NCBI GenBank assembly: GCA_026702615.1
Contig: JAPPBY010000031.1
Coordinates: forward strand, 1-64,000
Source of the DNA: Chloroflexota bacterium
GTDB lineage: Bacteria > Chloroflexota > Dehalococcoidia > Tepidiformales > Tepidiformaceae
Direction: 5' to 3'
Length of the DNA: 64,000 nt
Shown here: in pieces, positions 40,931 to 49,689 of the stretch
Layout of the letters: every line of letters begins with the position of its first letter
How positions within the stretch are numbered: the stretch's first letter is position 1
The notes under the pieces: model-generated
What the model saw: only the letters and a program-made list of their open reading frames with translations
The model's database searches: none
What the model was told of the DNA's origin: nothing
Made by a program: the position numbers and the translations under genes

Positions 40931-41878
40931 GTGAAAGCCACCGATACCCGCCAGATCGGCCGCACCTCCCTGAGCGTCACCTGCCTCGGCCTGGGTGGCG
41001 TGTTCCTTGCGCGCGACGCACCGCGGTCTGAGGCGGAAGCGCTCATCGACCGCGCCTACCAGACCGGCGTTCGCTACTTCGACACAGCCCCGATGTACGG
41101 CCTCGGCGAAAGCGAGCGCCGCTACAACGGCCCTCTCTCCCGCCTCGAACGCTCCGGCTTCGTCCTCTCGACGAAGGTCGGGCGTCTCCTCCAGGAGGAC
41201 GTCGGCGGCTCCGAACCCTGGCACTTCGACTTCACCCGCGAAGGCGTCCTGCGCTCCTTTGAGACCAGCCTCCAGCGCCTCGGCCTCGACCGCGTCGACA
41301 TCCTCCTCGTGCACGACCCAGATGACCACGCCGACCAGGCCATCAGCGAGGCCTTCCCCGCCCTCATCGAGCTTCGCGAGCAGGGCCTCGTGGGAGCGAT
41401 CGGAGCCGGTATGAACCAGTGGGAGCTGGAGCTGCGTTTCGCTCGCGAACTGCCTCTCGACTGCTTCCTGCTCGCTGGGCGCTACACCCTCCTCGAGCAG
41501 ACCGCCCTCGACGAGTTCCTTCCCCACTGCGAGGCGAACGGCATCAGCGTCATCGCCGGCGGGCCCTACAACAGCGGCATCCTCGCGTCCGACCTCGACG
41601 ACGCCGCCCGCTACAACTACGCAACTGCGCCCCCCGAGATGCTCGCCCGCGCCCGCGCTATCAAGGCCGTCTGCGACCGCCACGGCGTGCCGCTGAAGGC
41701 CGCCGCCCTCCAGTTCATCCTCGCCCACCCCGCCGTCGCCGCCGTCATCCCCGGCGCCGCCTCCGTGGCCGAGGTCGAGGAGAACGCGCGCATGATAGAG
41801 GCGCCCATCCCCGCCGCCCTCTGGTCCGAGCTGAAGGACGCGGGCCTCCTCCACCCCGCTGCCCCCGTCCCCGCCTGA
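40931..41878 (+). CDS. aldo/keto reductase
   Basis: 315 residues from GTG 40931. TIM-barrel NADPH-dependent reductase: IGRTSLSVTCLGLGG, FDTAPMYGLGESER (Asp and Tyr of the catalytic tetrad), LVHDPDDH (His position), then the C-terminal cofactor loop IPGAASVAEVEENA. Resembles the D-threo-aldose 1-dehydrogenase/L-fucose dehydrogenase subgroup. It lies just downstream of P450 and methyltransferase but has its own start box. Confidence 0.9.
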   Translation: MKATDTRQIGRTSLSVTCLGLGGVFLARDAPRSEAEALIDRAYQTGVRYFDTAPMYGLGESERRYNGPLSRLERSGFVLSTKVGRLLQEDVGGSEPWHFDFTREGVLRSFETSLQRLGLDRVDILLVHDPDDHADQAISEAFPALIELREQGLVGAIGAGMNQWELELRFARELPLDCFLLAGRYTLLEQTALDEFLPHCEANGISVIAGGPYNSGILASDLDDAARYNYATAPPEMLARARAIKAVCDRHGVPLKAAALQFILAHPAVAAVIPGAASVAEVEENARMIEAPIPAALWSELKDAGLLHPAAPVPA

Positions 41879-41920
41879 CCCCGCCGCCCGCGTACGATGC
41901 GGCGGGGAGGCGAGCCACTG

Positions 41921-43645
41921 ATGTCACCGACCGTCTCGCGCGTCCTCGTCGAGAAGAACATCCCCATTCCCCTCCGCGACGGCGTTGTCACCTACGCCGA
42001 CATCTTCCGCCCCGCCGACGGCGACCCCGCCCCCGGCATCATCACGCGCACACCCTACGACAAGGAGGTGTTCGCGGCGGCCGCCCTCCCCATCATGCCC
42101 TCCGCCCTCAAGCTCGCCGAGCGCGGCTACGCCGTCGCCGTGCAGGACGTGCGTGGCCGCTTCTCCTCCGAGGGCGAGTTCAACCCCTTCGTGAATGAGG
42201 CCGACGACGGCTACGACTCCGTCGAGTGGCTCGCCGCCCAGCCCTGGTGCGATGGCGGCGTCGCCATCTACGGACCCTCCTACGTCGGCGCGACAACCCT
42301 GCTGGCGGCGAAGGCGAAGCCGCCCTCCCTCAAGTGCGCCATCCCCATCATCACCGCCGACGATTACTACGACGGCTGGACCTACCAGGGCGGCGCCTTC
42401 CAGCTCGGTTTCGCGACGTTCTGGGGCCTCGGCCTCGCCGCCGCCCTGGCCCTGGGTCGCGACCGCGGCCTCGACCCCGCCCACCTCGCCGCCGCCGGCC
42501 AGGCCCTCCTCGAACCGCACGAGACCGCCCGGACGAGGCCGCTCGCCGCTATGCCCGGCCTCTCTCAGCCGGCCCTCGCCCCCTGGTGGCCCGACTGGAT
42601 CGGACACGACAGCCGCGACGAGTACTGGGAGGCCCTCCGTCACTCCGACGACTACTCCCGCTACGAGATCCCGATGTACCACGTCGGCGGTTGGTTCGAC
42701 ATCTTCGGCATCGGCACCGTCCGCAATTTCCGCGGCATGAGCGCCGCCTCCCCGACCGGCCACCACCTCCTCATGGGTCCCTGGTCCCATGCCTACTACG
42801 ACCGCTACCTCGGCGAGCGCGACTTCGGCCCCACCGCCGCCGCCGCCATGTCCGGCGCCGTCCTCGACTACAACCGCTTCCTCGACCGGCACCTGAAGGG
42901 TGTCGAAACCGACCTGTCCGCTGTCCGCTACTTCCTCATGGGGGCGAACGAGTGGCGAAAAGCGGACCAGTGGCCGCCTGCCGAGGCCGAGACCGCGACC
43001 TGGTATCTCCACAGTGGCGGCAACGCCAACAGCGCGCGTGGGGACGGCGCCCTCTCCACAACCCTTCCCGCCAGCGACGAGATTCCCGACCGCTACTTCT
43101 ACGACCCCCTCCGCCCAGTCCCAAGCGAGGGTGGCCCCACTCTCCACTCCGCCATCGGCCTCCCCGGCCCCCGCGACCAGTCGCGCATCGAGGCGCGCGA
43201 CGACGTGCTCTGCTACACCAGCGAGACGCTCGACAGCCCCGTCGTCGTCGCCGGCCCGGTCAAGGTTGTCCTCTGGACCGTTACCGACGCCCCCGACACC
43301 GACTTCACCGCCAAGCTCGTCGATGTCCAGCCCGACGGCACGCCTGTCTCCGTCTGCGACGGCATCATCCGTGCGCGCTTCCGCGACTCGCTTAGCGAGC
43401 CCGCCCCGATCCCCGAGGGAGAGCCCGTCCGCTACGAGATCGACCTTGCCAGCACCGCCATCTCGTTCGGACCGGGCCACCGCATCCGTCTCGAGGTCTC
43501 GTCCTCGAACTTTCCCCGCTTCGATGCCAACCCCAACACCGGCGGCCCCCTCGCCACCGAGACCGAGATATGGCCCGCCCTCCAGTACGTCCTCCACGAC
43601 GAAGGTCACCCCTCCGCCCTGGAGCTCTGCGTTCTCCCCGAATAG
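41921..43645 (+). CDS. CocE/NonD-family hydrolase (peptidase S15 fold)
   Basis: 574 residues from ATG 41921 (SD GGGAGGCGA upstream). X-Pro dipeptidyl-peptidase/cocaine-esterase family: IPLRDGVVTYADIFRP, QDVRGRFSSEGEF, nucleophile elbow IYGPSYVGAT, and a C-terminal jelly-roll domain (about 370-570) starting after the catalytic Asp/His region with GPWSHAYYDR. Hydrolyses esters or amides. Paralogue of 52597-54333. Its stop is 13 nt from the convergent operon end. Confidence 0.9.
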   Translation: MSPTVSRVLVEKNIPIPLRDGVVTYADIFRPADGDPAPGIITRTPYDKEVFAAAALPIMPSALKLAERGYAVAVQDVRGRFSSEGEFNPFVNEADDGYDSVEWLAAQPWCDGGVAIYGPSYVGATTLLAAKAKPPSLKCAIPIITADDYYDGWTYQGGAFQLGFATFWGLGLAAALALGRDRGLDPAHLAAAGQALLEPHETARTRPLAAMPGLSQPALAPWWPDWIGHDSRDEYWEALRHSDDYSRYEIPMYHVGGWFDIFGIGTVRNFRGMSAASPTGHHLLMGPWSHAYYDRYLGERDFGPTAAAAMSGAVLDYNRFLDRHLKGVETDLSAVRYFLMGANEWRKADQWPPAEAETATWYLHSGGNANSARGDGALSTTLPASDEIPDRYFYDPLRPVPSEGGPTLHSAIGLPGPRDQSRIEARDDVLCYTSETLDSPVVVAGPVKVVLWTVTDAPDTDFTAKLVDVQPDGTPVSVCDGIIRARFRDSLSEPAPIPEGEPVRYEIDLASTAISFGPGHRIRLEVSSSNFPRFDANPNTGGPLATETEIWPALQYVLHDEGHPSALELCVLPE

Positions 43646-43658
43646 GACAGGGGTTCCT

Positions 43659-44378
43659 CTACGTGGCTCCGAGCTCCCGGACGAGCTGCGTGAGCAGCTC
43701 CGGGTACAACGACCGCGCCGGCCACACGAACCCATCCTCCTCGCTCGCCTCCCCCTGCCCGTCCACCGCCAGCTCCGGGCTGTCCTCCGGGAAAGGCCAC
43801 GCGAAGACCGGCCGCACCCCCGCCTCCCTTAGCCACCCGTCCACCAGTTCCCCGAGGCGGACGCGCTGCTCCCCCACCGCCCGACTCGAGGCCGCCAGCC
43901 CCGCCGCCTCGTCCCCGAACAGACGCGCCAGGTCCGCCCCGTCGCCCGGCTCCCCCGCCCGTAACGCCCGCCCCACCCGGAGCGCCGTGGCCAGATTCCC
44001 CGCCATCGACCGCCACGCGCCCACCGGTTCCTGGTAGATGCGAAGCGGCACCGTCCATCCCTCGGTCAGCGATCGACGCGGGAAGAGGTCGTCCGCGTTC
44101 TCTCCGCTGCGCGGCGCGGAGGCGTCGATTACGCCCGGCAGGCCGTGTGTCGCCGAGATGCCGAGCACGCCGAAACGCCGCACGAACCGCGTGAACTCGG
44201 CCAGTGGAGCCTCCTCCAGCGACAGGAACGCTTCAAGGCACCCCTCCGGCGCTTCCCCCCGCGCAAACCCGTAGTCGACGTTGCCCGGCCCCCGCACCCG
44301 CCAGAAGACCCACTCTCCGTCCCCGCCTTCGCGCACGGCGACATCCAGAGGGACCGCCAGCGTCCTCGGGTAGGTCAC
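43659..44378 (-). CDS. unknown protein resembling the helical part of CGNR/ABATE-type proteins, no zinc finger
   Basis: 239 residues from GTG 44378 overlapping the SRPBCC stop (GTGA). Helical C-terminal half with EPVGAWRSMAGNLATALRV and SLYPELLTQLVREL. Those helices look like proteins that normally go on to a CxxCG zinc finger; here the chain stops right before it. This assignment is tentative and I do not know a function. Last gene of the minus-strand operon that begins with a CoA-transferase at 47731. Confidence 0.65.
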   Translation of the reverse strand: MTYPRTLAVPLDVAVREGGDGEWVFWRVRGPGNVDYGFARGEAPEGCLEAFLSLEEAPLAEFTRFVRRFGVLGISATHGLPGVIDASAPRSGENADDLFPRRSLTEGWTVPLRIYQEPVGAWRSMAGNLATALRVGRALRAGEPGDGADLARLFGDEAAGLAASSRAVGEQRVRLGELVDGWLREAGVRPVFAWPFPEDSPELAVDGQGEASEEDGFVWPARSLYPELLTQLVRELGAT

Positions 44379-44860
44379 CTCTGTGTGGCCGCGAGGTGGG
44401 CCGCGAACCGCTCGAACGTCTGCCGCACCCCCGCCTCCATCCCCCACGCCATGGCCCCGTCCCGCGACTCCCTGACCGGGTGCAGCACGACCGACGTCAT
44501 CCGCGTCCCCGCGCCCTCCACCTCGAAGGTTACGGTCACCGTCGTCTCGAAGTCGGGCATCCCCGCAAAGATCTCCGTGTTGACCATGCGCGAACCGGGC
44601 TCAATCTCCTGGTAGACGCCGTAGAGAGTCGTCTCCTCCCCCGATTCGTCCCGCGTCCCGTACCTCCAGGAGCCACCCACGCGGAAATCCTGCTCCGCCA
44701 CGATCAGCTCGTGCCCCTCCGGGCCGTACCAGTTCCCCATTCCCGAGGTGTCGTTCCACGCCTCGAACACCCGCTCGGGCGGTGCGTCGAAGCTGAACGC
44801 CATCACGATTTCGCGCTCCCCGCGCCCTTCGAACAGGTAGTTCCCGTCAGTTGACGTCAT
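44375..44860 (-). CDS. SRPBCC (AHSA1-like) domain protein
   Basis: 161 residues. EIVMAFSFDAPPERVFEAWND, GNWYGPEGHEL and GGSWRYGTRDESGEE are the AHSA1 fold pattern, ending with a long helix REFMEAG-type (SRDGAMAWGMEAGVRQTFERF region). Overlaps both neighbours (ATGA with the ICL/PEPM gene, GTGA with the unknown gene), so it is translated as part of the operon. Unlike the first SRPBCC gene, it has no ArsR partner. Confidence 0.85.
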   Translation of the reverse strand: MTSTDGNYLFEGRGEREIVMAFSFDAPPERVFEAWNDTSGMGNWYGPEGHELIVAEQDFRVGGSWRYGTRDESGEETTLYGVYQEIEPGSRMVNTEIFAGMPDFETTVTVTFEVEGAGTRMTSVVLHPVRESRDGAMAWGMEAGVRQTFERFAAHLAATQR

Positions 44861-45717
44861 CCCGCTGCTCCCTTCTCCGTCGTGCGCTCCTCGATGGCGT
44901 ACCAGTCATCCATGCCAGCCGCGTGCTTGATCGCCTCGTAGCCGGCCGCGATGGCGCCCTCGTCCTCGCCGCTCGCGCCTTCCTCAAGGAAGTGTCGCGA
45001 CGCTTCTCGTGCGGCCAGCCAGCCCGCCACCTGCCCCGTGAACGGGTCGATGACCAGTGGCCACCCCAGCGCTCCCCACTCCGCCCGCGTGCGGCTCCCG
45101 AACGAGGCCATCGCCGCCAGTGGTGCGTCGATCGCCGTCACCGCGTCTTGCCATTGCTCGGGTGTGTCCGGACGCAGCATCACGAGGTCCGCCCCGGCCG
45201 CCCGGTACGCCCGCCCCCGCTTCACCGCCGCCTCGTACGACTCGTTCCGCACCGCCCCCGTGCGCGCGATGATGAGGAAGTCGGGGTCGCGCCGCGCCGC
45301 CACAGCCACCTCCAGCTTCCCCACCATCTCCTCCAGCGACACGAGGTGCTCGACCCCCTTGTGGTGATGCGCCCGCTTCGGCGCTACCTGGTCCTCCAGC
45401 TCGATCGCCGCCGCCCCCGTCGCCTCGATTTCCGCCACCGTCCGGCTCGTATGGACGGCGTCGCCGAACCCCACGCCCCCGTCGACGATCAGCGCGATGC
45501 CCGACCTCGCCGTGATCCGTCGCGCCGTCTCCGCCATCTCCGTCACGGTTAGCAGCGCCTCCGAGACCGCAAGCTGGAAACCAAGGGCCCCACCGCTCAG
45601 GTACGCCGCCCCGTATCCCTGCGCTTCCAGCGTGCGCGCCGTCAGTGGGTCCAGGCAGACCGGAGCGAACACGGGCGCGCTCGTCTCAAGCAGCTCCCGC
45701 AGGCGCCGCTGCGCCAC
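44857..45717 (-). CDS. isocitrate lyase/PEP mutase (ICL/PEPM) family enzyme
   Basis: 286 residues from GTG 45717. Barrel motifs: LYLSGGALGF-like AAYLSGGALG, VDGGVGFGDA with metal-binding Asp, and ELEDQVAPKRAHHHKG. True isocitrate lyases have KKCGH in that last loop; the Cys is replaced here, so an oxaloacetate decarboxylase, carboxyvinyl-carboxyphosphonate mutase-like or methylisocitrate-lyase-like activity is more likely. Forms a C-C bond-cleaving step in the operon with enoyl-CoA hydratase and CoA-transferase. Confidence 0.88.
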   Translation of the reverse strand: MAQRRLRELLETSAPVFAPVCLDPLTARTLEAQGYGAAYLSGGALGFQLAVSEALLTVTEMAETARRITARSGIALIVDGGVGFGDAVHTSRTVAEIEATGAAAIELEDQVAPKRAHHHKGVEHLVSLEEMVGKLEVAVAARRDPDFLIIARTGAVRNESYEAAVKRGRAYRAAGADLVMLRPDTPEQWQDAVTAIDAPLAAMASFGSRTRAEWGALGWPLVIDPFTGQVAGWLAAREASRHFLEEGASGEDEGAIAAGYEAIKHAAGMDDWYAIEERTTEKGAAG

Positions 45718-45721
45718 CCCG

Positions 45722-46516
45722 CTACTGTCCCCGGAACGTGGGCCGGCGCTTCTCCATGAATGCTCGCCGCCCCTCGATGTAGTCCTCGCTGGCGAAGCAC
45801 GCCTCGACCATCTGCTCGATGGTAGCGAGGTCTCGCTCATCCGGATCCTTCGTCGCCTCCACGATCGAGGCCCGCAGCAGGTCCACCGTCAGCGGCGCGT
45901 TCTCCGCGATCGCGTCCGCGATGCGGGTCACCGTCGGCTCCAGCGCCTCCACCGGCACGACCCGGTTCACGAGCCCCCAGCGCAGCGCGTCCTCGGCCGG
46001 AAAGCGCCCGCCCGTGAACAGGATCTCTCGCGCCGCCGTCGCCCCAACCGTCTGCACCAGCTTCTGCGTGCCCCCGAACCCGTACCCCAGCCCCAGGCGC
46101 GCCGCCGGAATTCCGAACTGCGCGTCCTCTGCCGCCACGCGGATGTCCGCCTGCAGCGCCGTCAGCAGGCCTCCGCCCATGCAGAATCCGCGGATCATGG
46201 CGATCAGCGGCTTCCCCAGCTCCCCGTACGCCCGGTTCGCCGCTGCGCCGACGCGATCGAACTCCGCGATCGACTCCGGGTCCGAACGCCGCTTCTCGAA
46301 CTCGGAGATGTCCGCCCCCGAGACAAACGCCTTGTCGCCCGAACCCGTCATCACGACCACCCGGATCTCCGGGTCGTCCCGGAAGTGGTGCAGGATTACG
46401 GGGATCGCCTCCTGCATCTCCCTTCCCAGGGCGTTCCGCCGGGCCGGATTGTTGAAGATCATCCAGCCAACGCCGCCCTCCTTGCGGGCGATCATCTTGT
46501 CCGTTTTCAGTTCCAT
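45722..46516 (-). CDS. enoyl-CoA hydratase/isomerase
   Basis: 264 residues, SD GGAGAG. Crotonase fold: NNPARRNALGREM, FVSGADISEF (oxyanion-hole backbone), MIRGFCMGGGLLTALQADIRVAAEDAQFG (oxyanion-hole helix and beta strand; Gly-rich CMGGG), FGIPAARLGLGYGFGGTQKL. Family hydrates enoyl-CoA or isomerises or cleaves C-C bonds; the Glu at position about 135 expected in hydratases is not obvious in GYGFGGTQ, so hydratase activity is not certain. Second gene of the operon. Confidence 0.9.
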   Translation of the reverse strand: MELKTDKMIARKEGGVGWMIFNNPARRNALGREMQEAIPVILHHFRDDPEIRVVVMTGSGDKAFVSGADISEFEKRRSDPESIAEFDRVGAAANRAYGELGKPLIAMIRGFCMGGGLLTALQADIRVAAEDAQFGIPAARLGLGYGFGGTQKLVQTVGATAAREILFTGGRFPAEDALRWGLVNRVVPVEALEPTVTRIADAIAENAPLTVDLLRASIVEATKDPDERDLATIEQMVEACFASEDYIEGRRAFMEKRRPTFRGQ

Positions 46517-46540
46517 GCAGTCTCTCCGTATTGGTCGCGC

Positions 46541-47731
46541 CTAGATGACGCCGTTCTCGCGCAGCTCCCGGATGGCGTCGCCGTCCAGCCCGAGACTGCC
46601 CAGGATTTCATCGGTGTGCTCGCCAAGCTCCGGCGTCGCCCGGTGGCTCGGTGGCTGTGGCGTTCTGGCGAGGTTGATCGCCTGCCCCACCACATGCGTG
46701 TCGCCCAGCTGCGGACGAGGCATCGGCCGCGCGATGCCCAGCGCCCGCACCTGCGGGTCCGCGAACGTCGCGTCGATCGTGTTGATGGGCCCGCAGGGAA
46801 CCCCGGCCTCGTTGAGCACCGCGATCCACTCCTCGCTCGTGCGGGAGGGCGTCACCTCCGAGATGCGTGCGTTCAACGCTTTCCGGTTCTTCGAGCGCAG
46901 CTCGTTGTCCGCGTAGTCCGGGTCGTCGAGGAGTTCCGTCAGCCCCAGCGTCTGGCAGAGGCGCTGCCAGAGGATGCCTCCCGAGGCCGCGATGTTGATG
47001 TGCCCGTCTGCCGTCGGGAAGACGCCCGTGGGGATGCTCGTCGGGTGGTCGTTCCCCGCCTGCGGCGCCACCTCCTCCGAGATCAGCCACCGCGCCGCCT
47101 GGAAGTCCAGCATCTGGATCTGCGCCTCCAGGAGCGACGTGTGCACCCACTGCCCCTCGCCCGACCGTTCCCGTTCAAACAGCGCCAGCAGGATCCCCTG
47201 TGCCAGCAGCATCCCCGCCGTCAGGTCCGCAATCGGGATCCCCACGCGCACCGGCCCCTGCCCCGGCAGCCCAGTGATCGACATCAGCCCGCCCAGCCCC
47301 TGCGCGATCTGGTCCACCCCCGGACGGTCGCGGTACGGCCCCGACTGCCCGAACCCGCTGATGCTCCCGTACACGATGCGCGGGTTCACCTCGCGCACCG
47401 CTTCGTAGTCGATCCCCAGCCGGTGCTTCACCCCAGGCCGGTAGTTCTCGACGATCACATCGACGTCTTTCGCGAGCCGCATGAAGATGTCGTGGCCCGC
47501 CTCCGTCTTCAGGTTCAGGGTCAGGCTGCGCTTGTTGCGATGCAGGTTCTGGAAGTCGAACCCGTGCCGCTCCCCCGTGATCCCGTCCCCGCCGCCCGGC
47601 AGCGGCGGCAGCTCGATCTTGATCACGTCCGCGCCCCAGTCGGCCAGCTGACGGGCGCACGTCGGCCCCGCCCTCGCCCGCGTCAGGTCGAGCGCGCGAA
47701 TCCCTTCGAGCGGCAGGCCGGATGTGCCCAC
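46541..47731 (-). CDS. family III CoA-transferase (CaiB/BaiF)
   Basis: 396 residues from GTG 47731, SD GGAGG 4 nt upstream; an upstream ATG at 47785 is an alternative. Begins GLPLEGIRALDLTRARAGP. Complete catalytic helix with Asp in GIPIADLTAGML followed by RSGEGQWVHTSLLE. Moves CoA onto a carboxylate. Head of the operon CoA-transferase, enoyl-CoA hydratase, ICL/PEPM, SRPBCC, unknown; the set reads as acid activation, hydration and C-C cleavage. Divergent from the CMD gene. Confidence 0.9.
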   Translation of the reverse strand: MGTSGLPLEGIRALDLTRARAGPTCARQLADWGADVIKIELPPLPGGGDGITGERHGFDFQNLHRNKRSLTLNLKTEAGHDIFMRLAKDVDVIVENYRPGVKHRLGIDYEAVREVNPRIVYGSISGFGQSGPYRDRPGVDQIAQGLGGLMSITGLPGQGPVRVGIPIADLTAGMLLAQGILLALFERERSGEGQWVHTSLLEAQIQMLDFQAARWLISEEVAPQAGNDHPTSIPTGVFPTADGHINIAASGGILWQRLCQTLGLTELLDDPDYADNELRSKNRKALNARISEVTPSRTSEEWIAVLNEAGVPCGPINTIDATFADPQVRALGIARPMPRPQLGDTHVVGQAINLARTPQPPSHRATPELGEHTDEILGSLGLDGDAIRELRENGVI

Positions 47732-47836
47732 GACGCCTCCGGCGTCGATCCTACGCGCGACCGGCCCCCTTGTGCCGCTGGACATCACGCGAGCAATCCC
47801 GTCTGCTTGCGCCACCACCAACCGCAGGAGCAACCC

Positions 47837-48394
47837 ATGCGCCTCCCCACCCTCGACGAACAGACCCTGAACGCCGACCAGTCCGCCGTGGTCGATGCCA
47901 TCCGCAGCGGCCCCCGCGGCCCCCGCGCCGGCGCCACTACCGGACCGTTCGGCGTCTGGCTCTACAGCCCGGACTTCGCGAACCCCGCCCAGGAGCTCGG
48001 TGCCCACTGCCGCTTTGGCGCCGCCCTCCCCCGTGACGTCTCCGAGTTCGCCATCATCCTCACGGCGAAGCGTTGGCGCGCCCAGTTCGAGTTCTGGGCG
48101 CACGCCCGCATCGCCATCGAGGAGGGCATCCCCGAGTCCGTCGTCGAAGCCGTCCGCACGGGCGCGCCGCTTCAGCTCGATCGCCCCGACCTCGCCCTCG
48201 TCCACCGCCTCGTGACCGAGTACTTCGAGACCAGCCGTGTGTCTGCCGACACCTTCCAGGAAGCGCTCGCCACCTTCGGCGAGACTGGCCTCGTCGACCT
48301 CGTGGGCACGGTCGGCTACTACGGCCTCGTTTCCGCCACGCTCAACGTCTTCGAGGTCGAGCTGCCCCCCGGCGTGGAGGAGCCCCTGGCCTAG
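47837..48394 (+). CDS. carboxymuconolactone decarboxylase (CMD) family protein
   Basis: 185 residues, SD CAGGAG. All-helical CMD fold with the RWRAQFEFWAHARIAIEEG core helix and AVRTGAP loop. The redox CxxC of AhpD-type members is absent (W-x-H in its place), so peroxidase activity is unlikely and a decarboxylase or lactonase-type role fits. Convergent with the LLM gene (10-nt gap). Confidence 0.88.
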   Translation: MRLPTLDEQTLNADQSAVVDAIRSGPRGPRAGATTGPFGVWLYSPDFANPAQELGAHCRFGAALPRDVSEFAIILTAKRWRAQFEFWAHARIAIEEGIPESVVEAVRTGAPLQLDRPDLALVHRLVTEYFETSRVSADTFQEALATFGETGLVDLVGTVGYYGLVSATLNVFEVELPPGVEEPLA

Positions 48395-48403
48395 GGCGCT
48401 CCC

Positions 48404-49237
48404 CTACAGCCGGTCGAGCGCCGCTCGCGCTCCGTGCAGCGCTTCGAGGTGGCCGGCCGTGTCGAGTCCCACGCCGAGCGTGCGCAGGCACAGGTGCGTG
48501 ACCTCCGTCTCGCGCCACGCCTCCACCTCCGACAGCCACTCCGCTTCCGACTTCCCGACGATCTGCACCGCGCTCTCCGACCCGATCGCCTCCGGATCCC
48601 GCCCCGCCGCTTCCGCCTCCGCCGATACGGCCTCGCGCACGGCCCCGTACGCCTCCGGCGCCATCAGCGCGAACCACCCGTCCGCCATCCGCCCGATCCG
48701 GCGCAGCACGGACGCCCCCGGCTCCCTCGCCCCGCCGATCCAGATTGGGATCGGCTGCTGAACCGGCAGTGGGTTGATCCGCTCCCCGGCCAGTCGGTCC
48801 CAGCGCCCTTCGAACGTCACCGCCTCCTCTGTCCACAGCCGCCGCAGGATCTCGATCTGCTCGTCGCAGCGCCTCCCGCGCGTGTGGAAATCCTGTCCGA
48901 ACGCCGCATAGTCCTCGGCGCGCGCTCCCACCCCAACCCCGAACCGCAGCCGCCCGCCGCTCAGCCGGTCGATCTCGGCCGCCTGCTTCGCCACCACCAC
49001 CGTCTGCCGCGTGGGCAGCACGATCACCGACGGCACCAGCTCGATCGACGAGGTGTGCGCCGCCACCCAGGCCAGCAGCGTGAGCGGCTCGTGCACGTGG
49101 TCGACTCCCACCGCCGCCACCCGGTCGGGCACGCGCAGGTGCGTGAAGCCGAGCTCCTCCGCTTCGCGCGCGAACTGCGCCATCGCCTCGTGGTCGTCTT
49201 GCAGGTCCCTCACGGGAATCGAGATGCCGATCTTCAT
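48404..49237 (-). CDS. LLM-class F420-dependent oxidoreductase
   Basis: 277 residues, SD AAGGGG. IGISIPVRDLQDD start, ELGFTHLRVPDRV near 31, LVPSVIVLPTRQTVVVAKQAAEIDRLSGGRLRFGVGVG (barrel core; key GGRLRFGVGVG near 90-100), PIPIWIGGAREPG. Size and motifs fit the F420-dependent TIGR03619-like group. Third luciferase-like enzyme of the window. Confidence 0.9.
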   Translation of the reverse strand: MKIGISIPVRDLQDDHEAMAQFAREAEELGFTHLRVPDRVAAVGVDHVHEPLTLLAWVAAHTSSIELVPSVIVLPTRQTVVVAKQAAEIDRLSGGRLRFGVGVGARAEDYAAFGQDFHTRGRRCDEQIEILRRLWTEEAVTFEGRWDRLAGERINPLPVQQPIPIWIGGAREPGASVLRRIGRMADGWFALMAPEAYGAVREAVSAEAEAAGRDPEAIGSESAVQIVGKSEAEWLSEVEAWRETEVTHLCLRTLGVGLDTAGHLEALHGARAALDRL

Positions 49238-49323
49238 GCTGTTTCCCCTTCGCCCGTTACCAGGCCGCCCCCTTTCGCGGGAACTCCGCTGGGGGCGTCT
49301 CGCTTTGTATAGACTCCCCTCCG

Positions 49324-49689
49324 GTGCGTAAAGCCATGCCCCTACTCAAGGGCCTTGCGATCGTCCTGCTCGTCTTGGCTGAAGCCTTCTGGATCGTCGT
49401 CCTCTGCATCGCCGTGTTCGGGAATGGGGCCACCCTCTTCGACCTCAAGTGGTGGGCAGTCCTGCTCACTGTGGTGAGCATCTTCGTCTTCTGGTACCTC
49501 GTATTCGCTCTGATCCGGACCCTGTGGCGCTGGGCGCGCTACCCCAATGGCTTCCCTGACGGCGAGGACCCGAATGAGCCTACAGATCGAAATCGATTTC
49601 GAGATGCTGGAGGCCCCGAACCCCGCCCCGACCCGGTGGCGGGAAGGCGATCCCCTCGTTCGGGACGTCCGCCAGTCGCGGGTTCTTGA
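49324..49689 (+). CDS. small two-TM membrane protein of unknown function
   Basis: 121 residues from GTG 49324; ATG 49336 is an alternative. Two hydrophobic segments (about 9-32 and 42-64), then RTLWRWARYPNGFPDGED and a charged tail. No known family recognised. The last ~36 codons (49580-49689) overlap the 3' end of the convergent P450 gene, so the true protein may be mainly the N-terminal 85 residues. A TATAGA box lies at 49308-49313. Confidence 0.55.
   Translation: MRKAMPLLKGLAIVLLVLAEAFWIVVLCIAVFGNGATLFDLKWWAVLLTVVSIFVFWYLVFALIRTLWRWARYPNGFPDGEDPNEPTDRNRFRDAGGPEPRPDPVAGRRSPRSGRPPVAGS

Noticed and set aside
45497-47836. Very long plus-strand frame preceding the CMD gene
   Set aside because: It is the antisense of the ICL/PEPM, crotonase and CoA-transferase genes; only its last part from ATG 47837 is a real gene (CMD).
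49580-49689. C-terminal tail of the small membrane protein as a conserved domain
   Set aside because: The region is antisense to the end of a P450 gene and is Pro/Arg-rich, as expected from a shadow frame.
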